Assembly (NCBI RefSeq): GCF_000373265.1
Contig: NZ_KB890768.1
Span: forward strand, 1-64,000
Direction: 5' to 3'
DNA from: Pontibacter roseus DSM 17521
Lineage (GTDB): Bacteria > Bacteroidota > Bacteroidia > Cytophagales > Hymenobacteraceae
DNA: 64,000 nucleotides
Below the pieces are notes generated by a model. That model saw nothing but the letters and a program-made list of their open reading frames with translations. It did not search any database and was not told where the DNA came from. Within the stretch, counting starts at the first letter, position 1; every line of letters begins with the position of its first letter. Below, one piece after another: positions 1-7,729 of the stretch. Both the position numbers and the translations under genes were made by a program.

Positions 1-505
1 TAGCTTGCCCTGGCCGGGCGGGCCTCACTTTTTGTCTTGACACAAAAAGTAAGCAAAAAAGTCAAGACGCTCCAAACTCGCTGACCGCTCGAACAGTGGA
101 GCGCCGGAAGGTGCGCCTGGCCAAGGCTGTTGCCCTGTAGCTGCCGCGGAAACTCTCCCCTTGAGGGGAGTAAGAGGGGTGTTAACGCTATACCTGACGG
201 CTAAACCTATACCGGTATTGTCATTCCGACGAAAGGAGGAATCTGTTACCATACCCACTTCCGGTGCGAGCGCAGCGGGAACTGGAGGTGAGACATGTGA
301 GTACGTTTACACCTAGCGTTTTCCTCGGTATCCTTCCCTTGTTGCTCTCACAGAAAAGTCGTATCTGCGCTGGCGCTGGATGCGCGGCCACTAGGGCGTG
401 AGATTCCTCCTTTCGTCGGAATGACAACATGCGTATTTTTACTTGTGGAGATTCGTACAAAGGATTCCCCTCCATAGACAAGGAGGGCCAGGGGTGGTTC
501 GACCA
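1..505 (-). repeat. composite non-coding repeat, copy A (inverted relative to copy B)
   Basis: Reading the minus strand, this stretch aligns with 54383-54865 on the plus strand over nearly its whole length. Shared blocks, in order, are a CCACCCCTG segment, a 25-bp arm, a core with CATCCAGCGCCAGCGC and TTCCCGCTGCGCTCGCACCG, the second arm, CACCCCTCTT followed by CTCCCCTCAAGGGGAGAG, a CAGGCGCACCTT-like block, GGCGCTCCACTG, and TTTGTGTCAAGA near an A-rich run. Identity is carried by structural blocks rather than by any reading frame, and the short ORFs in it are not conserved between the copies, so I treat it as non-coding. The outer limits are approximate and copy A may extend left of the window. 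Confidence 0.85.
220..425. repeat. 206-bp core bounded by perfect 25-bp inverted repeats (copy A)
   Basis: The left arm at 220-244 begins GTCATTCCGACGAAAGGAGG and the right arm at 401-425 is its exact reverse complement. The 156 bases between them carry no plausible gene. The equivalent unit at 54442-54643 has the same plan with slightly different arms. The form resembles a MITE or a large REP/BIME-type palindromic unit. No transposase lies nearby. Confidence 0.85.
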
Positions 506-530
506 GGAACAGCTAAATTCCGAGACACAC

Positions 531-567
531 AAAAAGGTCAGGCTTCATAGAGGAGCCTGACCTCTTT
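531..567 (-). terminator. Rho-independent terminator of the M19 dipeptidase gene
   Basis: A perfect 10-bp stem (AGGTCAGGCT at 535-544 with AGCCTGACCT at 554-563) encloses a 9-nt loop. On the minus strand it is followed by a T run. It lies 24 nt beyond the dipeptidase stop codon. Confidence 0.85.
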
Positions 568-590
568 GTGTTTAAGCCTGCTATACCTGC

Positions 591-1784
591 TTAGGCTCCC
601 ACGTTCGCTCTGAACACACGCATAAAATTCTCACCTAGTATCTTCTTGATGTCTTCTTCGCTATACCCTCTGGCCAGCAGTTCTCTGGTGATGACAGGCA
701 TATCGGCTACGCTGTCGAGCTGCTTGGGCGTGGAGGTGATGCCGTCAAAATCGGAGCCGAGACCCACGTGCTCCACCCCTACCAGCTTCACGATGTGGTC
801 CAGGTGGTCAAGCAGCAGCGAGAGCGGCGGACGCAGGGTGGCTGCCTCTTCAGGATAATGGGCCATCGCCCACTCGTATACCTCGATAGAGCTTTTGTTC
901 AGCTTCCGGAGCGAGTCCACCTCAGCTTTGTGGTTTGCGCGGAACGCGCTCATGCGCTTGTCGTAATCCGGGTCCAGAAAACCGGAAAAGAAGTTAAGGT
1001 GAATCACGCCGCCGTTCTTGCCGATCGCCTTTATCTGGTCGTCTTTCAGATTGCGGAAGTGTGGGTTGAAGCTGTGCACGCAGCTGTGCGACACGATTAC
1101 AGGCTTAGTGGTGGTCTTGATGGCATCCCAGAACGTGCGTTCGCCCACATGGCTCAGGTCCACCATCATGCCCAGCTCGTTCATCTTGCGCACCACCTGC
1201 TTACCGAACTTGTTCAGGCCTTTTTTTGATTTCGGCAGTTTTCCGCTGGCCTCATCCATGGCGGAGGAAGCCCAGGAGGTGGAATTGTTCCAGGTGAGGG
1301 TCATGTAGCTGGTGCCGCGCTTGTGGAGTTCCTCCAAGTACGTCAGGTTGTCTTCAATCATGTGCCCGCCCTCGAGACCAATCATAGCCGCCATTTTGTT
1401 TTGCTGCACCGCCTGCATCACCTCGTCCGGCGTTCTGGCCAGCATCATCTTGTCCGGATTACGGTTCACAATTGCGTTCAGGGAATCAATCTGCAGGTTG
1501 GCGAAATCAAAGCCTTTGCCCTTGCCATAGGTCTCGTCGCTCCATACCGAGAATATCTGCACATCCACGCCGCCCTGTTTGAAACGGGCCAGGTCAGAGT
1601 GCGTTTTGCCGCTCAGGTCATCCTCCAGGCGCAGTCCCTCTAACACCGAGATGAGCACGTCGTTGTGCGTATCCACCACGATGGCTTTCTCATGCAGCGT
1701 TTTGTACTCCTGTGCTAGCGTGGGTGTGCCGCATCCAAGCAGGGCTGCCAAGGCCAGGCTGCCGTATAAATGTCTCATTTTCAT
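591..1784 (-). CDS. membrane dipeptidase, peptidase family M19
   Basis: This 397-aa protein is a zinc dipeptidase of the renal dipeptidase family, which cleaves dipeptides, often with a D-residue at the second position. The family's metal ligands are visible: His40 and Asp42 in DTHND, Glu138 in EGG, His212 in SHVG and His233 in SHS. The N-terminus is a signal sequence. LLGC at residues 15-18 would make it a lipoprotein, although a TLAQ cleavage site at residue 25 would fit signal peptidase I instead. Length is normal for bacterial members. It is monocistronic, with its own terminator downstream and divergence from nothing close upstream. It probably acts in the periplasm on peptide or peptidoglycan fragments; the substrate cannot be read from the sequence. 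Confidence 0.93.
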   Translation of the reverse strand: MKMRHLYGSLALAALLGCGTPTLAQEYKTLHEKAIVVDTHNDVLISVLEGLRLEDDLSGKTHSDLARFKQGGVDVQIFSVWSDETYGKGKGFDFANLQIDSLNAIVNRNPDKMMLARTPDEVMQAVQQNKMAAMIGLEGGHMIEDNLTYLEELHKRGTSYMTLTWNNSTSWASSAMDEASGKLPKSKKGLNKFGKQVVRKMNELGMMVDLSHVGERTFWDAIKTTTKPVIVSHSCVHSFNPHFRNLKDDQIKAIGKNGGVIHLNFFSGFLDPDYDKRMSAFRANHKAEVDSLRKLNKSSIEVYEWAMAHYPEEAATLRPPLSLLLDHLDHIVKLVGVEHVGLGSDFDGITSTPKQLDSVADMPVITRELLARGYSEEDIKKILGENFMRVFRANVGA

Positions 1785-1910
1785 GTATTTTTTCTATTCG
1801 ATTTATCAGCAAAGCAACAGGTGCACTTTACTATTGGATAGCTTAAATATAGCTTATAGTCTAGAAAATACCTACTGCCGCCTCAGCCTGCCTGACAGGT
1901 ATACCCGGTC

Positions 1911-2501
1911 CTATACCGGGGTGAGCACATAGCAACCGATTTTCTCTGGGTGGTCTTGCACAAGGTCAGTGGTCCGCTGGTGGCGCAGCATCCAAAGAAT
2001 GAGCAGGTCGCCAGCCGCGGCCATCGAGAAGAACAGCCCAAACAGGAACAGCAGGAAATGTCCCGTGACTATACCTGCCAGTGCTGGGAGCAGCCCCATC
2101 ACCAGTCCGGGCATCATGCCGCCCATAGCGTATTGCTTCAGCGGCAGCACCTCCGTACAGTGGCAGTACGGTGTCAGCGCCTTCCAATGCACGCCATACC
2201 GGATGGATTTGAGCCCGTTTTTACAGAAGATAGCCCAAGTGAAGCCGTGCAGCAGCTCGTGTACCACAGCCCCCACAACAAATACTCCCAACCCGATTAG
2301 GCCGGAGAAGTAAAGCACCATCCGGTGCGTACGCACCAGTTCCCCGATGTGCTGCATGGAGAATTGTTCCGGCCAAAGCAGCACATACGCCGGTATGTAG
2401 AGCAGCAGGATGGGCAGCATAAAGGCCAGGGCGTAAACGTTCGCTTCGCCGGCTGTCATGCTGAGCTCTTTCTTGTGATAATCTGCTTCCGAAAACTCCA
2501 T
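1911..2501 (-). CDS. DUF3267 family putative membrane zincin
   Basis: This 196-aa integral membrane protein has about four hydrophobic segments (residues ~24-43, 61-80, 125-150, 150-172). HELLH at residues 81-85 follows the second segment, giving the HExxH zinc signature, and an Asp in AAAGDLL near residue 163 could be a third ligand. This plan fits the DUF3267/M50-like putative metalloprotease family, whose substrates are mostly unknown. The C-terminus contains an HPEKIGCYV-like segment, also common in the family. It stands alone between the dipeptidase and the ABC transporter. Proteolytic activity is inferred from the motif only. Confidence 0.82.
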   Translation of the reverse strand: MEFSEADYHKKELSMTAGEANVYALAFMLPILLLYIPAYVLLWPEQFSMQHIGELVRTHRMVLYFSGLIGLGVFVVGAVVHELLHGFTWAIFCKNGLKSIRYGVHWKALTPYCHCTEVLPLKQYAMGGMMPGLVMGLLPALAGIVTGHFLLFLFGLFFSMAAAGDLLILWMLRHQRTTDLVQDHPEKIGCYVLTPV

Positions 2502-2692
2502 CTACTAATTGGTTTCGCTGCTGCCCAAGATGCCAAAACTGTCATAAAAGGTACTGTTTATTTCCCGGCTTTAAAAGCGATGACACCAGGTATAGGAAGT
2601 TGCCATAGCCAGCATTTTCAGGTATAGCCGCCTCTATTCTGAAGCTGTAATCAACTTCTGGCAGATTCAACTTGGCCTTGTTCGGCAGGAAC

Positions 2693-2727
2693 TTTGGCAA
2701 AACCATATCATAAAAAGGCTATATTTG
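2693..2727 (+). promoter_or_regulatory. predicted promoter of the ABC-2 transporter operon
   Basis: TATATTTG at 2720-2727 matches the Bacteroidota -7 box TAnnTTTG, and TTTG at 2693-2696 is a possible -33 box. The 23-nt spacing is a little long. The ATG follows at 2773, leaving a leader of about 40 nt. Confidence 0.4.
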
Positions 2728-2772
2728 TCCATGCCGCTGCTGCAGTGGCCCCTGAACTGAACACCCTAAGGT

Positions 2773-3669
2773 ATGGCGACAGTATTACAAACAGACAAAC
2801 TCTCGAAGCGGTACGGCAGCCTGCAGGCGCTCGATAACCTGACACTGCAGGTGGAGGAAGGCAGCATCTATGGTCTGCTCGGCCCCAACGGAAGCGGCAA
2901 GACCACCACACTGGGTATGGTGCTGGACGTCATCCGGCCTAGTGGCGGCAGCTTCCTGTGGTTTGGGAAATCCATCAGTAAAGAGACGAAACAACGGGTG
3001 GGTGCCCTGCTCGAGACGCCGAACTTCTACCCATACCTCACTGCCAAGCGCAACCTCCAGGTCGTCGCCGATATCAAGAACGCGGACCCGAAAAACATCA
3101 ATCAGATGCTGGACATGGTGGGTTTGGGCACCCGCAGCCATACCACTTATAAGGGCTTCTCGCTGGGCATGAAGCAGCGGCTGGCACTAGCCGCCGCCAT
3201 GCTCAACGACCCGGAAGTGCTTGTGCTTGATGAGCCCACCAATGGCCTGGACCCGCAAGGTATAGCCGAAGTCCGGGACCTCATCCTGCGCATCGCCTCC
3301 CATGGCAAGACCATTGTGCTGGCCAGCCACCTGCTCGACGAAGTGGAGAAGGTATGCACACACGTAGCCGTGCTGCAGGCCGGAAAGCTCAAAGCCAACG
3401 GACCAGTGAGCAATATCCTGTCTGCCCACGACCACCTGCTAATCAGCGCCGAGAACCTGGCGCCGGTGCTGCAACTACTGGAGCGGCTGCCCTACGTGGT
3501 GCAGTTCGCACAGGAAAAGGACTGTATTACACTGACCCTGACCGAAGGCTATACCAGCACCGACCTCAACCGCGATATGTTTGCGCAGGGCATCGTGCTC
3601 TCACAGTTGTTGGTGCGCCGCAAGAGCCTGGAGGCGCAGTTTCTGGAAATCATTAAAAAAGACGCTTGA
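2773..3669 (+). CDS. ABC transporter ATP-binding protein (ABC-2 / bacitracin-type)
   Basis: This 298-aa nucleotide-binding subunit has a Walker A GPNGSGKT at residues 37-44, an ABC signature-like FSLGMKQRL at 129-137, and a Walker B VLVLDEP at 149-155 followed by TNGLDPQG. After the ATPase domain comes an ~80-residue C-terminal extension typical of exporters paired with ABC-2 permeases. The next gene starts 1 nt after the stop and encodes the permease, so the two are translated together and should form one exporter. In this family such pairs serve antibiotic self-protection, Na+ or lipid export, or gliding-related export. Nothing in the sequence identifies the cargo. Confidence 0.92.
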   Translation: MATVLQTDKLSKRYGSLQALDNLTLQVEEGSIYGLLGPNGSGKTTTLGMVLDVIRPSGGSFLWFGKSISKETKQRVGALLETPNFYPYLTAKRNLQVVADIKNADPKNINQMLDMVGLGTRSHTTYKGFSLGMKQRLALAAAMLNDPEVLVLDEPTNGLDPQGIAEVRDLILRIASHGKTIVLASHLLDEVEKVCTHVAVLQAGKLKANGPVSNILSAHDHLLISAENLAPVLQLLERLPYVVQFAQEKDCITLTLTEGYTSTDLNRDMFAQGIVLSQLLVRRKSLEAQFLEIIKKDA

Positions 3670-3670
3670 C

Positions 3671-4441
3671 ATGAACCTGCTACGAACCGAGTTCCGAAAG
3701 ATATTCCCCTACCGTACGTTCTGGGGCATACTGGCGATATACATGCTGCTGCTTCTGCTGGTGCTCTACATTAGCCGCAACGTGATGCTGGGCGGCCAGT
3801 CCATGGGAGCCTCCATGTACCAGTTCCCGGGGCTCTGGGAGCGGTTTACCTACATCGCGTATTTTTTCAACCTCCTGCTAGGTATACTGGTGATTGTGCT
3901 TATCACGGATGAGTACAGTTTCAGGACGATACGGCAGCAGGTGATAGATGGGCTCTCGCGGGCGGAGGCGGTGCTGTCCAAGTTCTACGTGGTGCTGGCG
4001 CTGGCTGTGTTCAGCACCTTGCTTCTGCTGGCGCTCGGCCTGACGTTTGGCCTGCTCTTCAGTGTCAAAAGAGGTATGGGCGCCGTACTGGGCCAAATCG
4101 ACCACCTCTCCTATTTCTTTGTGCAGTCGGTAGGGTATATGGCGCTGGCCATGTTCTTCGCTTTCCTGTTCCGAAAAAGCGGTCTGGCCATCATCGCTTT
4201 TCTGGCGTGGTCCAAAATTGTGGAGCCTGTCATACACTACCAGCTGCCTGACCGCATCGACAAGTACTTGCCCATGAAGGTGTTTAGCAGCCTGACGCCT
4301 ATGCCGGGCCGTGAAGTGCTTGACCAACTCACCTCCCCTACCGAGATGCTCTCGCCGGCCTGGGCCACCGTGCCAGCCATGCTCTACATCGGGTTGCTGT
4401 TGCTGCTCTCTTACCTGCTGCTTCGGTTGCGTGACTTATAG
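3671..4441 (+). CDS. ABC-2 type permease
   Basis: This 256-aa membrane protein has six hydrophobic stretches, starting near residues 16-35 (GILAIYMLLLLLVLYI) and ending with a C-terminal helix rich in Leu (LLLLLSYLLLRLRDL). I chose the ATG at 3671, just after the stop of the ATPase gene. An in-frame start at 3581 would lie deep inside that gene and add residues unlike the family. It is the membrane partner of the preceding ATP-binding protein. Its EFRKIFPYRTFW N-terminus resembles Bacteroidota ABC-2 permeases. The substrate is unknown. Confidence 0.9.
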   Translation: MNLLRTEFRKIFPYRTFWGILAIYMLLLLLVLYISRNVMLGGQSMGASMYQFPGLWERFTYIAYFFNLLLGILVIVLITDEYSFRTIRQQVIDGLSRAEAVLSKFYVVLALAVFSTLLLLALGLTFGLLFSVKRGMGAVLGQIDHLSYFFVQSVGYMALAMFFAFLFRKSGLAIIAFLAWSKIVEPVIHYQLPDRIDKYLPMKVFSSLTPMPGREVLDQLTSPTEMLSPAWATVPAMLYIGLLLLLSYLLLRLRDL

Positions 4442-4453
4442 CCTTGGCCTGAA

Positions 4454-5119
4454 TTACAATGTATTGAAGTAGTTGACGATGGTGACCAGTTCATGCGGCT
4501 TGTTATAGTCGAGTTTATTGGACCTAGCGAATTTCCGTACCACGTCAGACTTGTCCCCGAAGAGCCGGTGCAGGTCCCGCTGGATTTTCCGGAGTGTGAC
4601 TATTTCCCCATCCGGGAGCAGGGCGTAATACGTCTCTTTGTACTCCTCCGATATGGATTGACCTAAGGCATTGTAATTCTCCACACCGTTAGCACCTGCA
4701 TAGCTGTCATTCTTACCCTTGACAATCTGCCGCTTAATCAGGCTGATGGTGCCATGGTTGAGCTGCTCGAAAAACACAGGCTTTTTGAAGTCACTGTCCA
4801 CTTGGCCCTGGTTCCAGAAAAGCGACCTGAAGATGTGAGGCTTACCGCTGTGCGTATCTCTTACTATGAAGTGGCTCACGTTGACCGGCGAGAATGAACT
4901 AACGGCTCCATCCTTCGCCTCTACCTGCACCACATCCATGTTGGGGTGGTATACCACAGCGCCTTCCAGGCTGTCTCCAGAGGCCAATATGACTCTGCCA
5001 TGATGCCATTCCTGCACGTCGTAGCCATCTCTGTACTGCCCATGGGCGAACAGTGGCCAGAAAGAAAGCAAAAGCAGCATGACTGGCCTTGCAGTACCTT
5101 TCGTAAGTAACTTCTTCAT
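4454..5119 (-). CDS. secreted protein of unknown function
   Basis: This 221-aa protein has a signal peptide (residues ~1-27, ending FAHGQ). I do not recognise the mature domain with certainty. It contains GRVILASGDSLEGAVVYH-type beta segments, as in Bacteroidota periplasmic proteins that modulate transcript-like 'storage' domains, and ends with a helical region (LHRLFGDKSDVVRKFARS) plus a Tyr/Asn-rich tail. It converges on the ABC permease gene with a 12-nt gap and has no operon partner. The general plan (secreted, ~200 aa, GDSLEG motif, final helical part) is common in Cytophagales hypothetical proteins. Confidence 0.75.
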   Translation of the reverse strand: MKKLLTKGTARPVMLLLLSFWPLFAHGQYRDGYDVQEWHHGRVILASGDSLEGAVVYHPNMDVVQVEAKDGAVSSFSPVNVSHFIVRDTHSGKPHIFRSLFWNQGQVDSDFKKPVFFEQLNHGTISLIKRQIVKGKNDSYAGANGVENYNALGQSISEEYKETYYALLPDGEIVTLRKIQRDLHRLFGDKSDVVRKFARSNKLDYNKPHELVTIVNYFNTL

Positions 5120-5271
5120 ACGCGATTCTAATTACATCTCTTAAATACAATATTTACATACTCCAACTTGTTGTAGCACAAAAAGTTATCCTTTAGGTAT
5201 AACGAGCTACAGTAGTCGAGGTATACAAATATCATGTTAAAATTTCTACCATAAACCCTTGGTGTACAGGC

Positions 5272-5316
5272 ACAAAAAAGGCAGAGCCCGTGATACTGAA
5301 TCACGGGCTCTGCCAA
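5272..5316 (-). terminator. Rho-independent terminator of ribBA
   Basis: A perfect 15-bp stem (5280-5294 with 5300-5314) closes a 5-nt loop. On the minus strand it is followed by TTTTTTG. It lies 24 nt past the ribBA stop. Confidence 0.92.
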
Positions 5317-5339
5317 AGGTATAGCTCCCAGGTATAGAA

Positions 5340-6581
5340 TTATTGAATGGGGGTGCTTTTCAGGATTTCGTGTCCTAACTTGTCGCGCTTGGTAGCCAGG
5401 TACTTCTGGTTGTGCGTATTTGGGGCAATTTCGATGGGCACATTGTCCACCACCTCCAGGCCATACCCAATCAGGCCAGTGCGTTTCTTTGGGTTGTTGG
5501 TGATGAGGCGCATCTTTGTCACGCCTAAATCGCGCAAAATCTGGGCACCCACGCCATAGTCGCGCTCATCCATCCCGAAGCCCAGTTCCAGATTTGCCTC
5601 TACGGTATCACGGCCCTGCTCCTGCAGCTTGTAGGCTTTGAGCTTGTTGATGAGACCAATGCCACGGCCTTCCTGATTCATATACACAATTACGCCCTTC
5701 CCTTCGCGCTCCACCATACGCATGGCTTCGTGCAGCTGTGGGCCGCAGTCGCAACGGCAGGAGCCGAAAATATCACCGGTCACGCAGGAGGAGTGCACGC
5801 GCACCAGCACTGGCTCGCCTTCTTCCCAGGTTCCTTTCACCAGCGCCAGGTGTTTGGCGCCGTTGCTGCGCTGCGTGAACGCATACAGGTCAAAGTCACC
5901 GAAGTCAGTAGGCAATTGCACGGCTATCTCGCGTTCAATCAGGCTTTCCTTCTTCAGGCGGTAGGCAATAAGGTCTTTTATGGAGATGAGCTTCAGGTTG
6001 AATCGCTCGGCCACCTTCACCAAATCAGGCAGGCGGGCCATCGTGCCGTCCTCGTTCATAATCTCGATGAGCACCCCGGCAGGAGCCAGCCCAGCCAACT
6101 TTGCCAAATCAACGGCCGCCTCGGTGTGGCCAGCGCGGCGCAGGACGCCTTCTTTCTTAGCCTTCAGCGGGAAGATGTGACCCGGTTTGCCAAGGGAATG
6201 GGGGTCTGTGTTGGGGTCTACAAGTGCCTGTATAGTCTTAGCGCGGTCAGAGGCGGAGATGCCGGTTGTACAGCCGTGGCCGATAAGGTCAACGGAAACC
6301 GTGAAAGGCGTGGCGTGCAGCGCCGTGTTGCGGCCTACCATCAGTTCCAGGCCCAGTTCTTCGCAACGCTCCTCGGTAAGAGGGCAGCAGATGAGGCCGC
6401 GGCCATGCGTTGCCATGAAGTTGATGATTTCGGGTGTCACCATCTCGGCGGCACAGATGAAGTCGCCCTCGTTCTCGCGGTCATCATCGTCTACTACAAT
6501 AATGATTTTCCCCTGCCGGATGTCCTCGATGGCTTCCTCTATTGAATCGAGCTTGATTGGCTCCAGTGAATTAGTCTCCAT
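5340..6581 (-). CDS. ribBA: bifunctional 3,4-dihydroxy-2-butanone-4-phosphate synthase / GTP cyclohydrolase II
   Basis: This 413-aa enzyme catalyses both entry steps of riboflavin synthesis. The N-terminal RibB half has the acidic loop [10 protein letters not shown] (31-40) and [11 protein letters not shown] near residue 149. The C-terminal RibA half carries the zinc site [16 protein letters not shown] with Cys266, Cys275 and Cys277, and NQEGRGIGL at 302-310. Both halves look catalytically complete. It is a single-gene unit with a strong terminator, cytoplasmic, and far from other rib genes in this window. I see no FMN riboswitch in the 5' leader. Confidence 0.97.
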   Translation of the reverse strand: METNSLEPIKLDSIEEAIEDIRQGKIIIVVDDDDRENEGDFICAAEMVTPEIINFMATHGRGLICCPLTEERCEELGLELMVGRNTALHATPFTVSVDLIGHGCTTGISASDRAKTIQALVDPNTDPHSLGKPGHIFPLKAKKEGVLRRAGHTEAAVDLAKLAGLAPAGVLIEIMNEDGTMARLPDLVKVAERFNLKLISIKDLIAYRLKKESLIEREIAVQLPTDFGDFDLYAFTQRSNGAKHLALVKGTWEEGEPVLVRVHSSCVTGDIFGSCRCDCGPQLHEAMRMVEREGKGVIVYMNQEGRGIGLINKLKAYKLQEQGRDTVEANLELGFGMDERDYGVGAQILRDLGVTKMRLITNNPKKRTGLIGYGLEVVDNVPIEIAPNTHNQKYLATKRDKLGHEILKSTPIQ

Positions 6582-6652
6582 ATGTTACTCCATATCCCTA
6601 CCTAACCGATTGGTTTATAGCAGGTTGATTGTTTATACTATGAAATGCGCTG

Positions 6653-6660
6653 CAAAGGTA
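6653..6660 (-). promoter_or_regulatory. predicted -7 box for ribBA
   Basis: TACCTTTG on the minus strand fits TAnnTTTG. It sits 72 nt upstream of the ribBA ATG. No convincing -33 TTTG is visible at the usual distance. Confidence 0.35.
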
Positions 6661-6791
6661 AAAAGTTTAACCCGCATTGCCGTCTTATTTCATAACACAA
6701 TCGGAGGGGCTTTAGTTGAAAGCACTCCTTGAATGGAAATATTCTCTATTTTTACAAGCTTAAAACTCAGAAACCATTATCACCCACTGCC

Positions 6792-7727
6792 ATGAAGTGT
6801 TCAATTGTTGTCGCAAACTACAACCACGCTGATGTTTTAACTCAAGCTTTAGGTTCAATAGAGCAACAAACATATACTAATTGGGAAGTAGTAATTGTAG
6901 ATGATGGGTCAACAGATAACTCATTGGCTGTTATAAACGACTACTTAGCTAATGTGCAAGACCCAAAGAAATATAAATTAGTGCATCTTAGTGATAATAT
7001 CGGCTTGCCGAGGGCTAAACATCTGTGCGTCATTAATTCTTCAGGAGAAGTTGTAGCAATTTGTGACCCTGACGACATGTTGCATGCTGAAGCTGTAGAA
7101 AAAGTAATGCAGGCTCACATGCACAGCCCCAATGCAAGTGTTGTATTCACTAACATGTACCGTTGTAGCCCAGACATGAGTATCTGTGAGATATGTCAAG
7201 AAGCTGGCCCAGTATTATTTAATAACCTCCTAGAAAATAAAATCTCTGCTTTTGCTTCATTCAAGCGTGAAGCCTATGACAAAACCTCCGGTTTTGACCC
7301 GAATTTAACCTTAGGTAGTGACCAAGATTTATATTATAAATTAGAAGAAGTTGGAGATGTGGTTTATATAAATGAACCATTGTACTACTATCGGATATGG
7401 CCTAGAGGTGTGTCCCAGGGCTTTGATAACTATGTACGCTCTAGGGACTTTAAGTTGATAGCAGTAAAAAATGCTATTCAGAGGAGACAACTGAGTGGTG
7501 TGAAGATGCCGAGTAAGAAAGAAATTAGAGTCCTGCTCTCCGAAATACACTTACTACAGGCTGAAGGGTTAATGTATTCACAGCAAGACTTAGGTAGAAA
7601 GTTCATTAAACATTTGGGGCTGTCTATACTGTACAACCCAATCGGAAATCTGACTCGCAAGATTAAAACAGCTTTTTTGCTCAGCAGAATTAAACGCAAC
7701 CTTATGAAAGCATCGGGCGAAGCCTAA
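6792..7727 (+). CDS. glycosyltransferase family 2 protein
   Basis: This 311-aa GT-A enzyme opens with CSIVVANYNHADVLTQAL, followed by NWEVVIVDDGSTDNS, the classic GT2 nucleotide-sugar binding strand. The metal-binding acidic motif is seen as CDPDD near residue 96. I start it at 6792 because family proteins begin directly with this strand; an upstream in-frame ATG at 6729 adds 21 atypical residues. The gene is clearly more AT-rich than ribBA and dnaG on either side and lacks the GGTATAG heptamer, which suggests it was acquired separately. It converges on dnaG with a 2-nt gap. Acceptor and donor sugar are unknown. Confidence 0.9.
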   Translation: MKCSIVVANYNHADVLTQALGSIEQQTYTNWEVVIVDDGSTDNSLAVINDYLANVQDPKKYKLVHLSDNIGLPRAKHLCVINSSGEVVAICDPDDMLHAEAVEKVMQAHMHSPNASVVFTNMYRCSPDMSICEICQEAGPVLFNNLLENKISAFASFKREAYDKTSGFDPNLTLGSDQDLYYKLEEVGDVVYINEPLYYYRIWPRGVSQGFDNYVRSRDFKLIAVKNAIQRRQLSGVKMPSKKEIRVLLSEIHLLQAEGLMYSQQDLGRKFIKHLGLSILYNPIGNLTRKIKTAFLLSRIKRNLMKASGEA

Positions 7728-7729
7728 AT

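Noticed and set aside
220..425. insertion sequence with terminal inverted repeats
   Set aside because: The 206-bp unit has no room for a transposase and none is adjacent, so it is not called an autonomous mobile element. Target-site duplications are not evident.
25..532. two overlapping ORFs (77 and 103 codons) in repeat copy A
   Set aside because: The reading frames are not preserved in copy B, and the conserved units are the inverted arms, so coding is unlikely.
5730..6545. 271-codon plus-strand ORF
   Set aside because: Antisense to ribBA, which is complete and has both catalytic halves.
5272..6660. FMN riboswitch for ribBA
   Set aside because: The leader is short and I cannot find the conserved RFN element pattern.
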